A DNA stretch of 64,000 nt from a virus. Below are positions 13,748 to 21,967 of this stretch, piece after piece. The notes under the pieces are model-generated. The model had not been told where the DNA came from. It did not search any database and was given only the letters and a program-made list of their open reading frames with translations. Location of the stretch: IMG/VR virus record IMGVR_UViG_3300033571_013388, positions 1 to 64,000 of that record, one strand, 5' to 3'. Within the stretch, counting starts at the first letter, position 1, and the number at the start of each line of letters is the position of its first letter. The position numbers were made by a program, and so were the translations under genes.

Positions 13748-15430
13748 TTACATTTCTTCTTCACCACCCATTTCGGCAGAATTTTCAGAGTCTTTTGCCA
13801 TAAGAGCAACAATTTTGGCAGCTTTTTCAGCACCTTTTTTAGACTTATCAGAAGCTATAGAGTAAAATTTAGATGGAACCTGTGTTTTAATACCGTTGTT
13901 ATCAATCCAATATTCACCACTTGATGGGCTAAATAATAGCTTAAAGTTAGCGGTAGATGGTACAACAAATTCATCATCATCATCATCATTTGAAGGAGTT
14001 GGGATATCAGCTTTTATATCAGCGGCAGTTGGTTCCATTTCTTCACCTCCATCTTCATCTTCATCACCTTTTTCCCATGAATCTACTTCATCTTCCTCAC
14101 CTTCTTCTTCAGCTTCGTTCATCCAACCTTCTGACTTCATCATTTCATCCAACATAGCTTCATCCATGTATCCTTCATCAACCAAAGAACCTTCTTCCAT
14201 CTCAGCTTCTTCCATTTCGGATTCTTTTAAATGAACGTGTTTTTTAGCTTCTGGAGCTTGAGGTTTTGCCGCAGCTTCCCAATAGCCTTCAGCAGCGTCA
14301 GCATCAGTTTCAATGTTTACACCTTTTGAACTTTTCATTGGGGTTTTTGCTTCTGGTGCGTGTGAAACAGCTTTATCTGGGTTTCCTTCTTTACCTTTTG
14401 CTATAGCTGAATCTTTTTTTACAGATGATTTAACGTGTTTTGTTGCTTCTGGAGCTTTTTTTGTTTCTTCATCCCAATTACCTTCTTTAGCATTAGCACC
14501 TTCCATATCTTCAGTTTCCAATAAGGTTTTTGTTTTGTTCCAAATATCTGAAAATACTTTGTTTTCATCAAGTCTTTCTTTTCCTTTTAAAAGGCCAAGG
14601 GTTTCATGTGATTTGTAACCAAATAATTGTTTCATTCTAGAAATGTCTTCATTAACCAAAGTTTTGTCAGCAGCAGTTAATACAACAGCTTTACCTTCAT
14701 TTAAAGAACCTTCCCAACGAATCTTGTAACTTTCGTTTCCATCAGTCATTTCAAATACTTTATTATTTACTCTGTATCCTTCTGGGATAAGTTTTAATGC
14801 GTTTCCAACACCATTAAATGGATTTTTAAACGTTAATCTTTTCATTGTTTCTTTTATTTGTGGTTTATTATTATCTTTATTTTCAGAAATAGCATAAGGT
14901 TTGGTACCGTTGCCTTTTATTTGTGGTTTTATGTCAGCACCAGTTAATTCATAATCTGGTTCAGTTTCATCTGCCCTCTTTTTAATAGATGCTTTTATGT
15001 TCTTTACAAGATTTTTTCCAAAATTAGGACCAGTAAAACCTTGTTGTGCTGGTATCACATTTGCCCATTCTGGGTTGTTACCCATTTTTGAACTACCTTC
15101 TAAAGCTTCTAAAGCTCTTTCTTTAAACCTTTCACTAGGTACTGAAGAATATTGAATCATTTCTTGACCATTCATTATTTCCATTTGGTCATGATATGTT
15201 TTCTCAAAATCGTTTTCGTAGTTGAATTTGTTCGGTGCCATTTCTTTTGCGTTAGCATCTGGTCTAACAGCTTTTTCAAAATCAGCAACGTTTTTTTCAA
15301 TATCTTTTAAACCTTGCATATTGATTTTTTTAGATTGGTTCAAAGCATTTTTTGTTACAGAAATACCTGGAACCACTTCCTCTGACAAAAATCTTTTTGC
15401 TAAGTAGTTTTTTATTGTTTTTTTATTCAT
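13748..15430 (-). CDS. Large acidic probable internal head/core protein (560 aa)
   Basis: A low-complexity, highly acidic protein with a small folded middle (LTFKNPFNGVGNALKLIPEGYRVNNKVFEM ... ISRMKQLFGY, about 200-275). A repeated segment pattern occurs between about 305 and 405 (GNWDEETKKAPEATKHVKSS, then NPDKAVSHAPEAKTPMKSS, then EGYWEAAAKPQAPEAKKHV). The N terminus (NKKTIKNYLAKRFLSE) ends in L-S-E and further (L/I)-x-E-like sites follow, typical of T4 head proteins processed by the gp21 protease. A poly-Asp run (SNDDDDDEF) sits near 480. The C-terminal 60 residues (FKLLFSPSSGEYWIDNNGIKTQV) may be a small beta domain. A scaffold or packaged internal protein is likely; exact role unknown. 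Confidence 0.6.
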   Translation of the reverse strand: MNKKTIKNYLAKRFLSEEVVPGISVTKNALNQSKKINMQGLKDIEKNVADFEKAVRPDANAKEMAPNKFNYENDFEKTYHDQMEIMNGQEMIQYSSVPSERFKERALEALEGSSKMGNNPEWANVIPAQQGFTGPNFGKNLVKNIKASIKKRADETEPDYELTGADIKPQIKGNGTKPYAISENKDNNKPQIKETMKRLTFKNPFNGVGNALKLIPEGYRVNNKVFEMTDGNESYKIRWEGSLNEGKAVVLTAADKTLVNEDISRMKQLFGYKSHETLGLLKGKERLDENKVFSDIWNKTKTLLETEDMEGANAKEGNWDEETKKAPEATKHVKSSVKKDSAIAKGKEGNPDKAVSHAPEAKTPMKSSKGVNIETDADAAEGYWEAAAKPQAPEAKKHVHLKESEMEEAEMEEGSLVDEGYMDEAMLDEMMKSEGWMNEAEEEGEEDEVDSWEKGDEDEDGGEEMEPTAADIKADIPTPSNDDDDDEFVVPSTANFKLLFSPSSGEYWIDNNGIKTQVPSKFYSIASDKSKKGAEKAAKIVALMAKDSENSAEMGGEEEM

Positions 15431-15470
15431 TTTATTGATTTTATAATAAATATATTAATTTTAAGCAAAG

Positions 15471-17096
15471 TTAATTATTTCCTTCGCCAAGTGATGGTGC
15501 ATTTACGTTACCTTTTGTTTGTACAATTTTAACAACATTATCTACAGCTCCTTGGCTGCAACCAGCACCAGCTGGTTTGTTATTTAATTTAACGCAGTCA
15601 TTAAACTTTACAAACCCTCCTTTTGCATATTGTGTTTTTTTAAATGCTTTTGGTACTTTAGGATTTGATTTAAACTCACCATCTCTACCAATATTTGGTA
15701 ATGCATTGGCATCATAAGCGCCAACACTACCGCTTCCAGCAGTTACTTCACCAACAACAGGAACTTCAAGTTTATTTGGGTCTTCTGGTGCTTCAGCTGG
15801 TGAACCTAAAAAGGGACCAGTATATGAACCAGATGACGCAGCTGTGGTTGTTTCTTCAATACCATACTTTTTATTTAATTTGTCCAAATAAAATTTAACT
15901 GGTTTTTTATATAGTTTAGCAAGTTTTCTAGCCATTTGCCTTACTTCCTCTTTTGTTTTTTCTTTTGTTTCACCTTGAGGGGTCATGGCTTTCTCTGTGC
16001 TACCTAATAAATTATTAATTAAATTACTATCTTCTTGTATCGAAGAAAGTTTGGAAACTAATTTATTATCTTTGTCATATAATCTTAATAAATCATCTTT
16101 AAGATTAGAATCAATTTTAATAATATCTTTACCTGATTCAAAATCATCAAGACCATTACCATAAGAAAAACTATTTAAGTTGTCATTTATATATCTTTCT
16201 ATTGCATCTTCATCATTTCCAACGTTAGTTTTAGGGATTGAATCATGGTTTAAAACGAACATATTACCTTCTTTATCCGTTAATATCGCAATTTCTCTAT
16301 TGTGATAAATTACATCAAACATAATTTCGTTCTCTAAAGCGTCAATTGGTGAGTTCTCTGTTTCTAATTTACGATTATTTGTTATCATTTCATTTAATTT
16401 TTCCATGACGGTATTAATAGCCATTTCAGGTGTTCCTAAAGCTTTTGATAATTTCCAATGTCCTTCATTTTCAAGTATCACGCCTTCTTTTGATAATACT
16501 TCGCAAATATCGTCATATGACAAATTGTATTGATTTAAAAAACTAGGGTAGTCTTGTGTATTACCATATAAATATTCTATTAATTTTTTTGTTTCAGTTA
16601 AAAAATTTTTAGTTTTGTTTTTTGTAAATTCTTTATTAAAAGTTTTATCAACTCTAGACAGACCACCATTAACTTTAAAAGCCTCTTCTTTTATTAAACC
16701 AGAATTTAATAAGTTATTATATTGTTCTTTTGTTATTTTAAGAACATTTTTTTTATTTTCTTTTAAAGCTTTTACTAACGATTTTTTTTCTAGTGATAAC
16801 ATTGGGTCTATTTGTTTAACATCTCTTTTTATTGATTCCAATTTATATTCACTTACAGTTCCAACAATTTTACCAGTAGCTTCATAATAAGCTACGTTTG
16901 CATCTGAGTCTTGTCTTTTAATTGCTTTTATTATAATATCCTTAAGTTTTATAATGGAATCACCAGATATTACAATTCTAATTGGTTTTGGTCCAAGTGC
17001 ACCACTAGACGATTTAAGTCCAGAATCCTCACCACTATTCTCATTAATTAACCCCAATTTTTTGGCTTGGCTTTCCGTGATTCTAATTTTTTTCAT
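15471..17096 (-). CDS. Probable internal virion protein with repeated leader motifs (541 aa)
   Basis: The first 19 residues (MKKIRITESQAKKLGLINE) and residues ~119-138 (LKITKEQYNNLLNSGLIKEE) are two copies of the same motif, (K-I-T)-x2-Q-x3-L-x-(L/I)-x-E. It resembles the 'KITKSQLKxIIKEE' leader found in many marine T4-like phage proteins and ends like a gp21-type cleavage site. Between and after them are helical regions. The last 120 residues are Gly/Ala/Ser/Pro-rich and end in a short domain with two Cys (FNDCVKLNNKPAGAGCSQ). It probably goes into the head with the 560-aa protein downstream. No enzyme motif is seen. Confidence 0.55.
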   Translation of the reverse strand: MKKIRITESQAKKLGLINENSGEDSGLKSSSGALGPKPIRIVISGDSIIKLKDIIIKAIKRQDSDANVAYYEATGKIVGTVSEYKLESIKRDVKQIDPMLSLEKKSLVKALKENKKNVLKITKEQYNNLLNSGLIKEEAFKVNGGLSRVDKTFNKEFTKNKTKNFLTETKKLIEYLYGNTQDYPSFLNQYNLSYDDICEVLSKEGVILENEGHWKLSKALGTPEMAINTVMEKLNEMITNNRKLETENSPIDALENEIMFDVIYHNREIAILTDKEGNMFVLNHDSIPKTNVGNDEDAIERYINDNLNSFSYGNGLDDFESGKDIIKIDSNLKDDLLRLYDKDNKLVSKLSSIQEDSNLINNLLGSTEKAMTPQGETKEKTKEEVRQMARKLAKLYKKPVKFYLDKLNKKYGIEETTTAASSGSYTGPFLGSPAEAPEDPNKLEVPVVGEVTAGSGSVGAYDANALPNIGRDGEFKSNPKVPKAFKKTQYAKGGFVKFNDCVKLNNKPAGAGCSQGAVDNVVKIVQTKGNVNAPSLGEGNN

Positions 17097-17097
17097 T

Positions 17098-17340
17098 TTA
17101 ATTATTTTTATTGCTTAAATTATTTACCCATGTGGCTCTTTTTGTCCATAAGGTTTTATATAATTGAGTCAGGACGTTTCTAGTTATATCAACAACTTTG
17201 TCTTCTAACTCTTTTTCATTTTTTATTCTATCTTTAACAATCTTTTCAATTTTTGACTTGAATTCTTTGGTGTCCATGTATATTTTAATCTCTTTGGATA
17301 CATCAGACTTGGTCAAATTTTCTTTGATTTGGTTTTTCAT
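17098..17340 (-). CDS. Small helical hypothetical protein (80 aa)
   Basis: The protein is wholly helical and basic/acidic mixed (KEIKIYMDTKEFKSKIEKIVKDRIKNEKELEDKVVDIT), with an amphipathic end (VLTQLYKTLWTKRATWVNNL). It starts 244 bases upstream of the 541-aa gene and stops one base before it, so the two are co-transcribed. No known family. Its leader carries the GATATTTATA element seen before several late genes. Confidence 0.5.
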   Translation of the reverse strand: MKNQIKENLTKSDVSKEIKIYMDTKEFKSKIEKIVKDRIKNEKELEDKVVDITRNVLTQLYKTLWTKRATWVNNLSNKNN

Positions 17341-17381
17341 GATAGCTCTAATTTATTTTTATATAAATATCGTTATAACAT

Positions 17382-17406
17382 AAAAAAACCCCTTTAAGGG
17401 GTCTTA
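17382..17406 (-). terminator. Terminator after the spanin-like pair
   Basis: CCCCTT/AAGGGG stem followed on the minus strand by seven T, about 37 bases past the stop at 17443. Confidence 0.75.
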
Positions 17407-17442
17407 TTTAATGTTATAAATAAATATATTGTAATTAACCAT

Positions 17443-17916
17443 TTATTTTACACCCAAAACAACTCCAAGTGTAATAACAGGTAATATAACAGCACTTGTA
17501 AATCCTATTATTTTCAATATTTTTTGCTTCCTAATTTCTCTTTTTTGTCTTATTATGGTTTCGTTCAACAAGGCTATTTCTTTTTCTTTATTAATCAACA
17601 TCTCGTTTAAATTTTTAATCACAGTTTCACAATTTTTTACTTTTTCTTTTAATATGTTTATTTGTGTTAACTGTATTTGTATTGCGCTTTTGTTTAAGCT
17701 ATCTCTGAATTCGTATACTGATATAATATTATCAGAAACTTGTTTGTCAATTATGTCCGTAAGGATTAGCCTTGCATCTGATAATGACATCTCAATAAGA
17801 GTGTCACCATATGTATTAACGACTGTTTTTACTCTTTGTGGTTTTATCGAGATATTCTGAGAGTGCAGTTGCAACGCCACTAGCAGACAAACGATTAACA
17901 TAGTTAGGTGTTTCAT
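17443..17916 (-). CDS. Secreted coiled-coil protein with C-terminal anchor, candidate outer spanin partner
   Basis: The N terminus is a signal peptide (MKHLTMLIVCLLVALQLHSQ; cleavage probably after the Ser/Gln region). Residues ~70-125 form a continuous coiled coil (ILKEKVKNCETVIKNLNEML, KEKEIALLNETIIRQKREIRKQ). The last ~25 residues are a hydrophobic segment (IIGFTSAVILPVITLGVVLGV). The gene overlaps the preceding membrane coiled-coil gene by 101 bases in another frame, an arrangement typical of phage spanin pairs, which fuse inner and outer membranes at lysis. A classic outer spanin is a lipoprotein; this one has no good lipobox, so the topology is unusual. Confidence 0.55.
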   Translation of the reverse strand: MKHLTMLIVCLLVALQLHSQNISIKPQRVKTVVNTYGDTLIEMSLSDARLILTDIIDKQVSDNIISVYEFRDSLNKSAIQIQLTQINILKEKVKNCETVIKNLNEMLINKEKEIALLNETIIRQKREIRKQKILKIIGFTSAVILPVITLGVVLGVK

Positions 17917-18217
17917 TTTTTTTCTTTTTTAATTGTTTTAACTCTGATTCTGTTTCAGCTAATTTTTTATCGTTATTTTTTAAGATTAAACCCAATTCAG
18001 CTAATTTTTTATCTAAACCTTTATTCACCAAAAAAACACTATCATTCTTTTTAGACAATATTTCATTAGCTTCTCTTAACTTTTTTATTTCATCTTTTGG
18101 GTAAACTATACTATTATGTATATTAAATAAAAAACTTAATATTAACGCTATCGCTAATATTATTATAAAAATGCTTTTAGCGTCTAAATTTTTAAAATCG
18201 AAACGTTTCTCTCCCAT
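17816..18217 (-). CDS. Membrane-anchored coiled-coil protein, candidate inner spanin
   Basis: A single membrane helix near the N terminus (about 15-33, IFIIILAIALILSFLFNI) is followed by a long periplasmic coiled coil (DEIKKLREANEILSKK ... KKLAELGLILKNNDKKLAETESELKQLKKK) and a polar tail. This N-in, coiled-coil-out layout is that of phage inner-membrane spanins (Rz type). It overlaps the next gene by 101 bases out of frame and sits just downstream of an amidase gene, consistent with a lysis cassette. It starts at the base next to the stop of the 153-aa gene. Confidence 0.6.
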   Translation of the reverse strand: MGEKRFDFKNLDAKSIFIIILAIALILSFLFNIHNSIVYPKDEIKKLREANEILSKKNDSVFLVNKGLDKKLAELGLILKNNDKKLAETESELKQLKKKKNETPNYVNRLSASGVATALSEYLDKTTKSKNSR

Positions 18218-18678
18218 TAGTCTTTTTTTGGTTTGTATTCGTTAGCTAATTTTAAAGCCCATTCATCTACCCAATTTTCATAATAACCTTTTAATTTGGT
18301 GAGTAATAAACTAACCTTATCGGTAACTTCAATGTTGCTCATTGTTATGTTTATTTCACCTGCGGCCAAAGACATTCTAAATTTTATACCTGTGTCTTCG
18401 TTTTCACCTTTTAAAAATATACCCTCTATTAAAACATTGCTGTCTTCTGGATAAATTTTAAAATTTGTAATTTCAACCCTAGGGTCAACAATATCTTGTA
18501 ATTTTTTTAATTCTGATTTATAAACAGAATCCGTTTTTTTAACATCTAGTGTGTCTTTATAATCATCTTGGGTTGGAGATAACTCATCTGCTTCGGATAA
18601 CAATCTAGACTTATACCCACCTCTAATGACATCCATCATTTTTTTGGTCATATCGTGTTCATTGATGTTGTTTTTCAT
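18217..18678 (-). CDS. Probable virion protein with cleavage-type leader (153 aa)
   Basis: The N terminus (about 1-31) is helical and basic, ending SRLLSE-ADEL, a good (L/I)-x-E site of the type cut by the T4 head protease. The rest is a small alpha/beta domain (VEITNFKIYPEDSNVLIEGIFL, IKFRMSLAAGEINITMSNIEV, YYENWVDEWALKLANEY). Fold unknown. It overlaps the amidase gene by four bases and the inner spanin candidate by one, so all are co-translated. A packaged or structural role is inferred from the leader only. Confidence 0.5.
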   Translation of the reverse strand: MKNNINEHDMTKKMMDVIRGGYKSRLLSEADELSPTQDDYKDTLDVKKTDSVYKSELKKLQDIVDPRVEITNFKIYPEDSNVLIEGIFLKGENEDTGIKFRMSLAAGEINITMSNIEVTDKVSLLLTKLKGYYENWVDEWALKLANEYKPKKD

Positions 18679-19286
18679 TTTTTTTCTATTTTTGTTTTAA
18701 ATGTTTCAAAATCCCAAGTTGGGTTTAAATCAGTATAGTGCTTTTCAATGTTACTTTTATAAAATACACCATTGTACGTGCTAAAATTTTCCAATTTTGT
18801 ATTGTGTGCTACCACAGATAAAGGTATGTCAAATTTGGCACATAATGATTTTACCAACTCACTGGCCGAATATAATTGTTCTTTTGTATATGGAGCCCAA
18901 TAATTGTAACCTCTCCATCTTTTTTCAACAACCATGTTCGGTTCTTTATAAATATCACCAATCCACGTAATAAATTCATTTTTATTTGAATCTTTTATCA
19001 ACCAACCTTCGTTCTCTAATAATATTACAATACACGACATGTTAAATTCATAATTTTTCAACATTTTAGTTGAAAAACTAGGGTCGTAATGTTTGTAAAT
19101 TTGGCCAGATTTTGAGATTGTAAAAGGTGCTGTATTTTTATATAACCCATTATACCTATGTTTCCAACCAATAAAATGTTTCATATCATTTGTAAAGGTA
19201 TGAGCTAAGACTATACGTGTTTTCTTTGATTCTACAGCCACATAATTCTCGCTAGATAATACGTATGACGTGTCATCAATGTTCAT
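18675..19286 (-). CDS. N-acetylmuramoyl-L-alanine amidase-like lysin
   Basis: The protein matches the amidase_2/PGRP fold: IVLAHTFTNDMKHFIGWKH at 25-43 with His29 as the first zinc ligand position, APFTISKSGQIYKHYDP (about 53-69), SCIVILLENEGWL and the late FDIPLSVVAHNTK with the second His. It would cut the amide bond between N-acetylmuramic acid and the stem peptide. The usual third ligand (Asp/Cys near the end) is less obvious, so activity is probable but not proven. No signal peptide. The start overlaps the upstream membrane gene end. With the GH19 enzyme this gives the phage two bond specificities. Confidence 0.75.
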   Translation of the reverse strand: MNIDDTSYVLSSENYVAVESKKTRIVLAHTFTNDMKHFIGWKHRYNGLYKNTAPFTISKSGQIYKHYDPSFSTKMLKNYEFNMSCIVILLENEGWLIKDSNKNEFITWIGDIYKEPNMVVEKRWRGYNYWAPYTKEQLYSASELVKSLCAKFDIPLSVVAHNTKLENFSTYNGVFYKSNIEKHYTDLNPTWDFETFKTKIEKK

Positions 19287-20431
19287 TAGTTTTTCCTATA
19301 ATAAACTTTGTTGTTATCACCGTTTTTAACCACTTTGTTTGTACCTATTCTTTCAACAATATTGCTTTTTTTAGGTGTTGGTACATCAACGGAAAATCCT
19401 CTATTTTTTATCTCTCTAATATCTTCTAATTGAATCTTGCCAGTTGGTATTACTGGTTCTCTATCTTTTTGTTCAACAACATTTTTTTCCACAACGTCAG
19501 ACGATTCTTCAACTTCATTAAATTCTTCTTCTTCAAAAATTTCTGACTCTTCAGTAACTGTTTGATTTTCCTTAGCTTCGATTAACTGGGTAATTGATTC
19601 TGGCTTCGGTTCAACTTTTTTTTTGATTTCTGAATGGTCACCTTTCTCTAATTCAAAAATTTTATTCGTCATTAAAATCATAGAGATAGCCAATGGGTCA
19701 AATACAAATATCAAAAACAATATTAATATATTAACAACGTTACCCATAGGTTGACCTGTTAATTCTGATATATATTTAAGTGGTCCCACTTCAGCTGAAA
19801 CTTCGCTATTAGCTGTTAATTCTATTGCTTTTGTTGAATAAACACTTATTGAATCTGACATAATAGAATTCTTAACATTAAACCCATCAATTTCGTTTGA
19901 TAACTTTTGAATTTCGTCATTAGCCAATTTTATGTCAGCCCTAGCTTTATCTTTAGCCCTATTGCTAGAAGCGTTATCTAATCTAACTTCTTGCGTATTC
20001 CTTAAGTTTGTTAGTTGGTCAATACGTTTTGTTTTATTGGCTATAATCTTTTCATTGTCTAAAATACTTTTTTCAAACAAAGATTTTTTAGCATCCAATA
20101 CACCAACTTGACCTTCTTGGATTTCTAATTTATTTGCTGTTTTTTGATAGGCATTTGACAAAAACCCATATATACCAGCTGATGTAATTATCATTAAAAC
20201 ACCAACACTAATAGTTAAATAAAATTTTAACCAACCAGATATTTTATCCCAATACCTATGTAAAGCAGTCGTTACAACCACTTTACCAATTTCCAATGCA
20301 GTAGCCATTATTATAACAGCCGTGCTAGCACCAGCAAATAGTTGACTAAGCCCCCATACTGAAAAATAAGCAGCACAACCAGAAACAATTAGTGCCAGTA
20401 ACAATACAATGTAGCTAAATTTTAATTTCAT
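19286..20431 (-). CDS. Multi-pass membrane protein with coiled coil (381 aa)
   Basis: Start chosen at the ATG 20431 (MKLKFSYIV), which begins directly with the first membrane helix; the ORF extends nine codons further. Three or four membrane segments lie in the first 105 residues (YIVLLLALIVSGCAAYFSVW, TAVIIMATALEIGKVVV, FYLTISVGVLMIITSAGIYGFL). A long coiled coil (about 115-190) follows, then another hydrophobic helix (VVNILILFLIFVFDPLAISMIL, about 225-250) and an acidic, disordered tail. This layout is seen in an unassigned membrane protein family of phages from marine bacteria. It heads the lysis-region operon, so a lysis-control or superinfection role is possible. Confidence 0.6.
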   Translation of the reverse strand: MKLKFSYIVLLLALIVSGCAAYFSVWGLSQLFAGASTAVIIMATALEIGKVVVTTALHRYWDKISGWLKFYLTISVGVLMIITSAGIYGFLSNAYQKTANKLEIQEGQVGVLDAKKSLFEKSILDNEKIIANKTKRIDQLTNLRNTQEVRLDNASSNRAKDKARADIKLANDEIQKLSNEIDGFNVKNSIMSDSISVYSTKAIELTANSEVSAEVGPLKYISELTGQPMGNVVNILILFLIFVFDPLAISMILMTNKIFELEKGDHSEIKKKVEPKPESITQLIEAKENQTVTEESEIFEEEEFNEVEESSDVVEKNVVEQKDREPVIPTGKIQLEDIREIKNRGFSVDVPTPKKSNIVERIGTNKVVKNGDNNKVYYRKN

Positions 20432-20461
20432 ATCATTAATTTTAATATAAATACACATAAC

Positions 20462-20490
20462 GAATAAAAGGGTTATTAACCCTTTTATTC
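20462..20490 (-). terminator. Terminator overlapping the sigma factor stop codon
   Basis: A perfect inverted repeat (GAATAAAAGGGTTA with its complement) includes the last codons of the sigma gene, and the minus-strand arm ends in TTTTATTC. It is A/U-rich without a long terminal U run, so it may attenuate transcription rather than fully stop it. Confidence 0.55.
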
Positions 20491-21312
20491 ATTTATTAAA
20501 TTATATAAATCGTGTGCGTTATGTCTCAATTTTCTTATAGCTTTTTCTTTAATTTGTCTTATTCTTTCCTTTGTTAAATTATATCTTTCACCGATTGCTT
20601 CCAAGGTCATTGGTCTGCAATCTGTGTTTATACCAAAATAAGCCTCAATAATCATTCTTTCTCTAGTTTCCAAAACAGATAAAGTTTTATTTATCTCATT
20701 CTTTAACCTTTCATCAATTTCTAAAGAATCTTCACTATCTTCAATAGGTATTAAATCAATTAATTCATCCCCGTCTTCGTTAATCACTTCATTTAATGAT
20801 GCACATCTAGGATAAATTACCAAAGACATAATATCATTATCCTTATCGAATATTTCACCAAATATAGGTTCTCTTTCGTTTTCAGTCTCAAACTTGGTTA
20901 TCTCTTTGTTTAGATACGATATTTTACTTATAACGTTTGCTGGTAATCTTACTATCCTAGCATTATCATTTAAACTTTGTAAAATCGATTGTTTAATCCA
21001 CCACACAGCATATGATATAAATCTAAAACCTTTCTTATGGTCAAATTTACTTGCCGCTTTTATTAAACCATAGTTACCCTCGTTTATTAAATCAGATAAT
21101 GGTAAACCTTGTCCTTGGTATTCTTTAGCTATTGAGATAACAAATTTTAAATTTGCTTTAACCAATTGGTGGATTGCTTTTTGGTCGCCTAGCTTTATTC
21201 TTTTCGCCAAATCTACCTCTTGTTCTTTGGTTAGGATTATTGATTTCTTAACGTCTTTAAAATACTTTGCAATACTATCATCACTATCAAAATTTAAAAA
21301 AATTTTACTCAT
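20485..21312 (-). CDS. RNA polymerase sigma-70 family factor (primary-type)
   Basis: This is a 275-aa group 1/2 sigma factor. Region 1.2 (SIAKYFKDVKKSIILTKEQEVDLAKRI, about 13-39) and region 2 (LVKANLKFVISIAKEYQGQGLPLSDLINEGNYGLIKAA ... GFRFISYAVWWIKQSI) are nearly identical in pattern to Bacteroidota RpoD. Region 3 is shortened and diverged (VRLPANVISKISYLNKEI, then PRCASLNEVI). Region 4 has a helix-turn-helix (MTLEAIGERYNLTKERIRQIKEKAIRKLR). It would direct host RNA polymerase, probably to phage promoters. T4 uses a distinct late factor (gp55), so a host-like sigma in a T4-like phage is notable. Its own promoter lies at 21355-21384. Confidence 0.92.
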   Translation of the reverse strand: MSKIFLNFDSDDSIAKYFKDVKKSIILTKEQEVDLAKRIKLGDQKAIHQLVKANLKFVISIAKEYQGQGLPLSDLINEGNYGLIKAASKFDHKKGFRFISYAVWWIKQSILQSLNDNARIVRLPANVISKISYLNKEITKFETENEREPIFGEIFDKDNDIMSLVIYPRCASLNEVINEDGDELIDLIPIEDSEDSLEIDERLKNEINKTLSVLETRERMIIEAYFGINTDCRPMTLEAIGERYNLTKERIRQIKEKAIRKLRHNAHDLYNLINE

Positions 21313-21354
21313 TAAATTGTCTCATTTTACTTTTATGTTATATTATTATATAAA

Positions 21355-21384
21355 CAAATATACGTTAAAATCCTTAAAAGTCAA
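21355..21384 (-). promoter_or_regulatory. Promoter for the phage sigma factor
   Basis: On the minus strand TTG, 19 bases, TATATTTG, about 40 bases before the ATG. Its host-type match implies transcription of the sigma gene by the unmodified host polymerase. Confidence 0.7.
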
Positions 21385-21395
21385 GGATTTTAACC

Positions 21396-21911
21396 TTATT
21401 TTGCCAACAAAGGCAATAGTGTTTTATCATGTTCAGATAATTTTTCAAGCCCACTATCTATTAGCTTATTGAGTAGCGTATCTTTTTCAAACGAACTCAT
21501 TTTTTCTATTTTAACAGGGTCTAATAAATTTTTATCTTTGTTTTCAGTTTTTGTTTTTTTATTATTATTTTTGGTTGTTTTTGTTTCTGAAGACATATTG
21601 ATAGTTCTCAAAAAATCTTCATTCATTTGTTCAACATTAAATTCCTTTAGAAACCCAAACAACCCTTCATGAATTTCTTTTTTAGTAATGTTAAACCCAG
21701 AAGATGACTCGTTTAAATCAAACAACAAAAAACTTCTCTTCCTACTAGTAAACCATTCGGTTAGTTCGCTTGGTTCTATGATAGAAGAAAATGTTGCTAT
21801 CAATATACCTTTAGCGTCCAAAACATTTGGTTTAATTTCACTTATCTTTATTATTTCTTCTTGGGAGCCAAGTGTATCGCCCATAATCACTATGCAGTAG
21901 TTTCTAAACAT
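21396..21911 (-). CDS. Hypothetical protein (171 aa)
   Basis: No named family. The N-terminal ~95 residues form an alpha/beta domain (NYCIVIMGDTLG, KPNVLDAKGILIATFSSIIEPSELTEWF, SFLLFDLNESSSGFNI). A Lys/Asn/Thr-rich linker (about 108-130) and a short C-terminal helical segment (FEKDTLLNKLIDSGLEKLSEHDKTLLPLLAK) follow. It lies between gp46 and the sigma factor and has its own -7 element, so it is probably expressed with the recombination genes. No catalytic motif is seen. Confidence 0.55.
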   Translation of the reverse strand: MFRNYCIVIMGDTLGSQEEIIKISEIKPNVLDAKGILIATFSSIIEPSELTEWFTSRKRSFLLFDLNESSSGFNITKKEIHEGLFGFLKEFNVEQMNEDFLRTINMSSETKTTKNNNKKTKTENKDKNLLDPVKIEKMSSFEKDTLLNKLIDSGLEKLSEHDKTLLPLLAK

Positions 21912-21923
21912 ATGTATTTTTTA

Positions 21924-21954
21924 CAAAGGTACGTTTTTTTATTTAATAAAACTA
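21924..21954 (-). promoter_or_regulatory. Probable promoter for the 171-aa gene
   Basis: A perfect TACCTTTG -7 box lies 13 bases before the ATG at 21911. The -33 region reads TAG rather than TTG at the expected 20-base distance, so it is weaker than the others. Confidence 0.5.
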
Positions 21955-21967
21955 TTTTTATTATAAA

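Noticed and set aside
13970-13990. CATCAT microsatellite
   Set aside because: On the coding strand it is a short run of Asp codons within an acidic protein.
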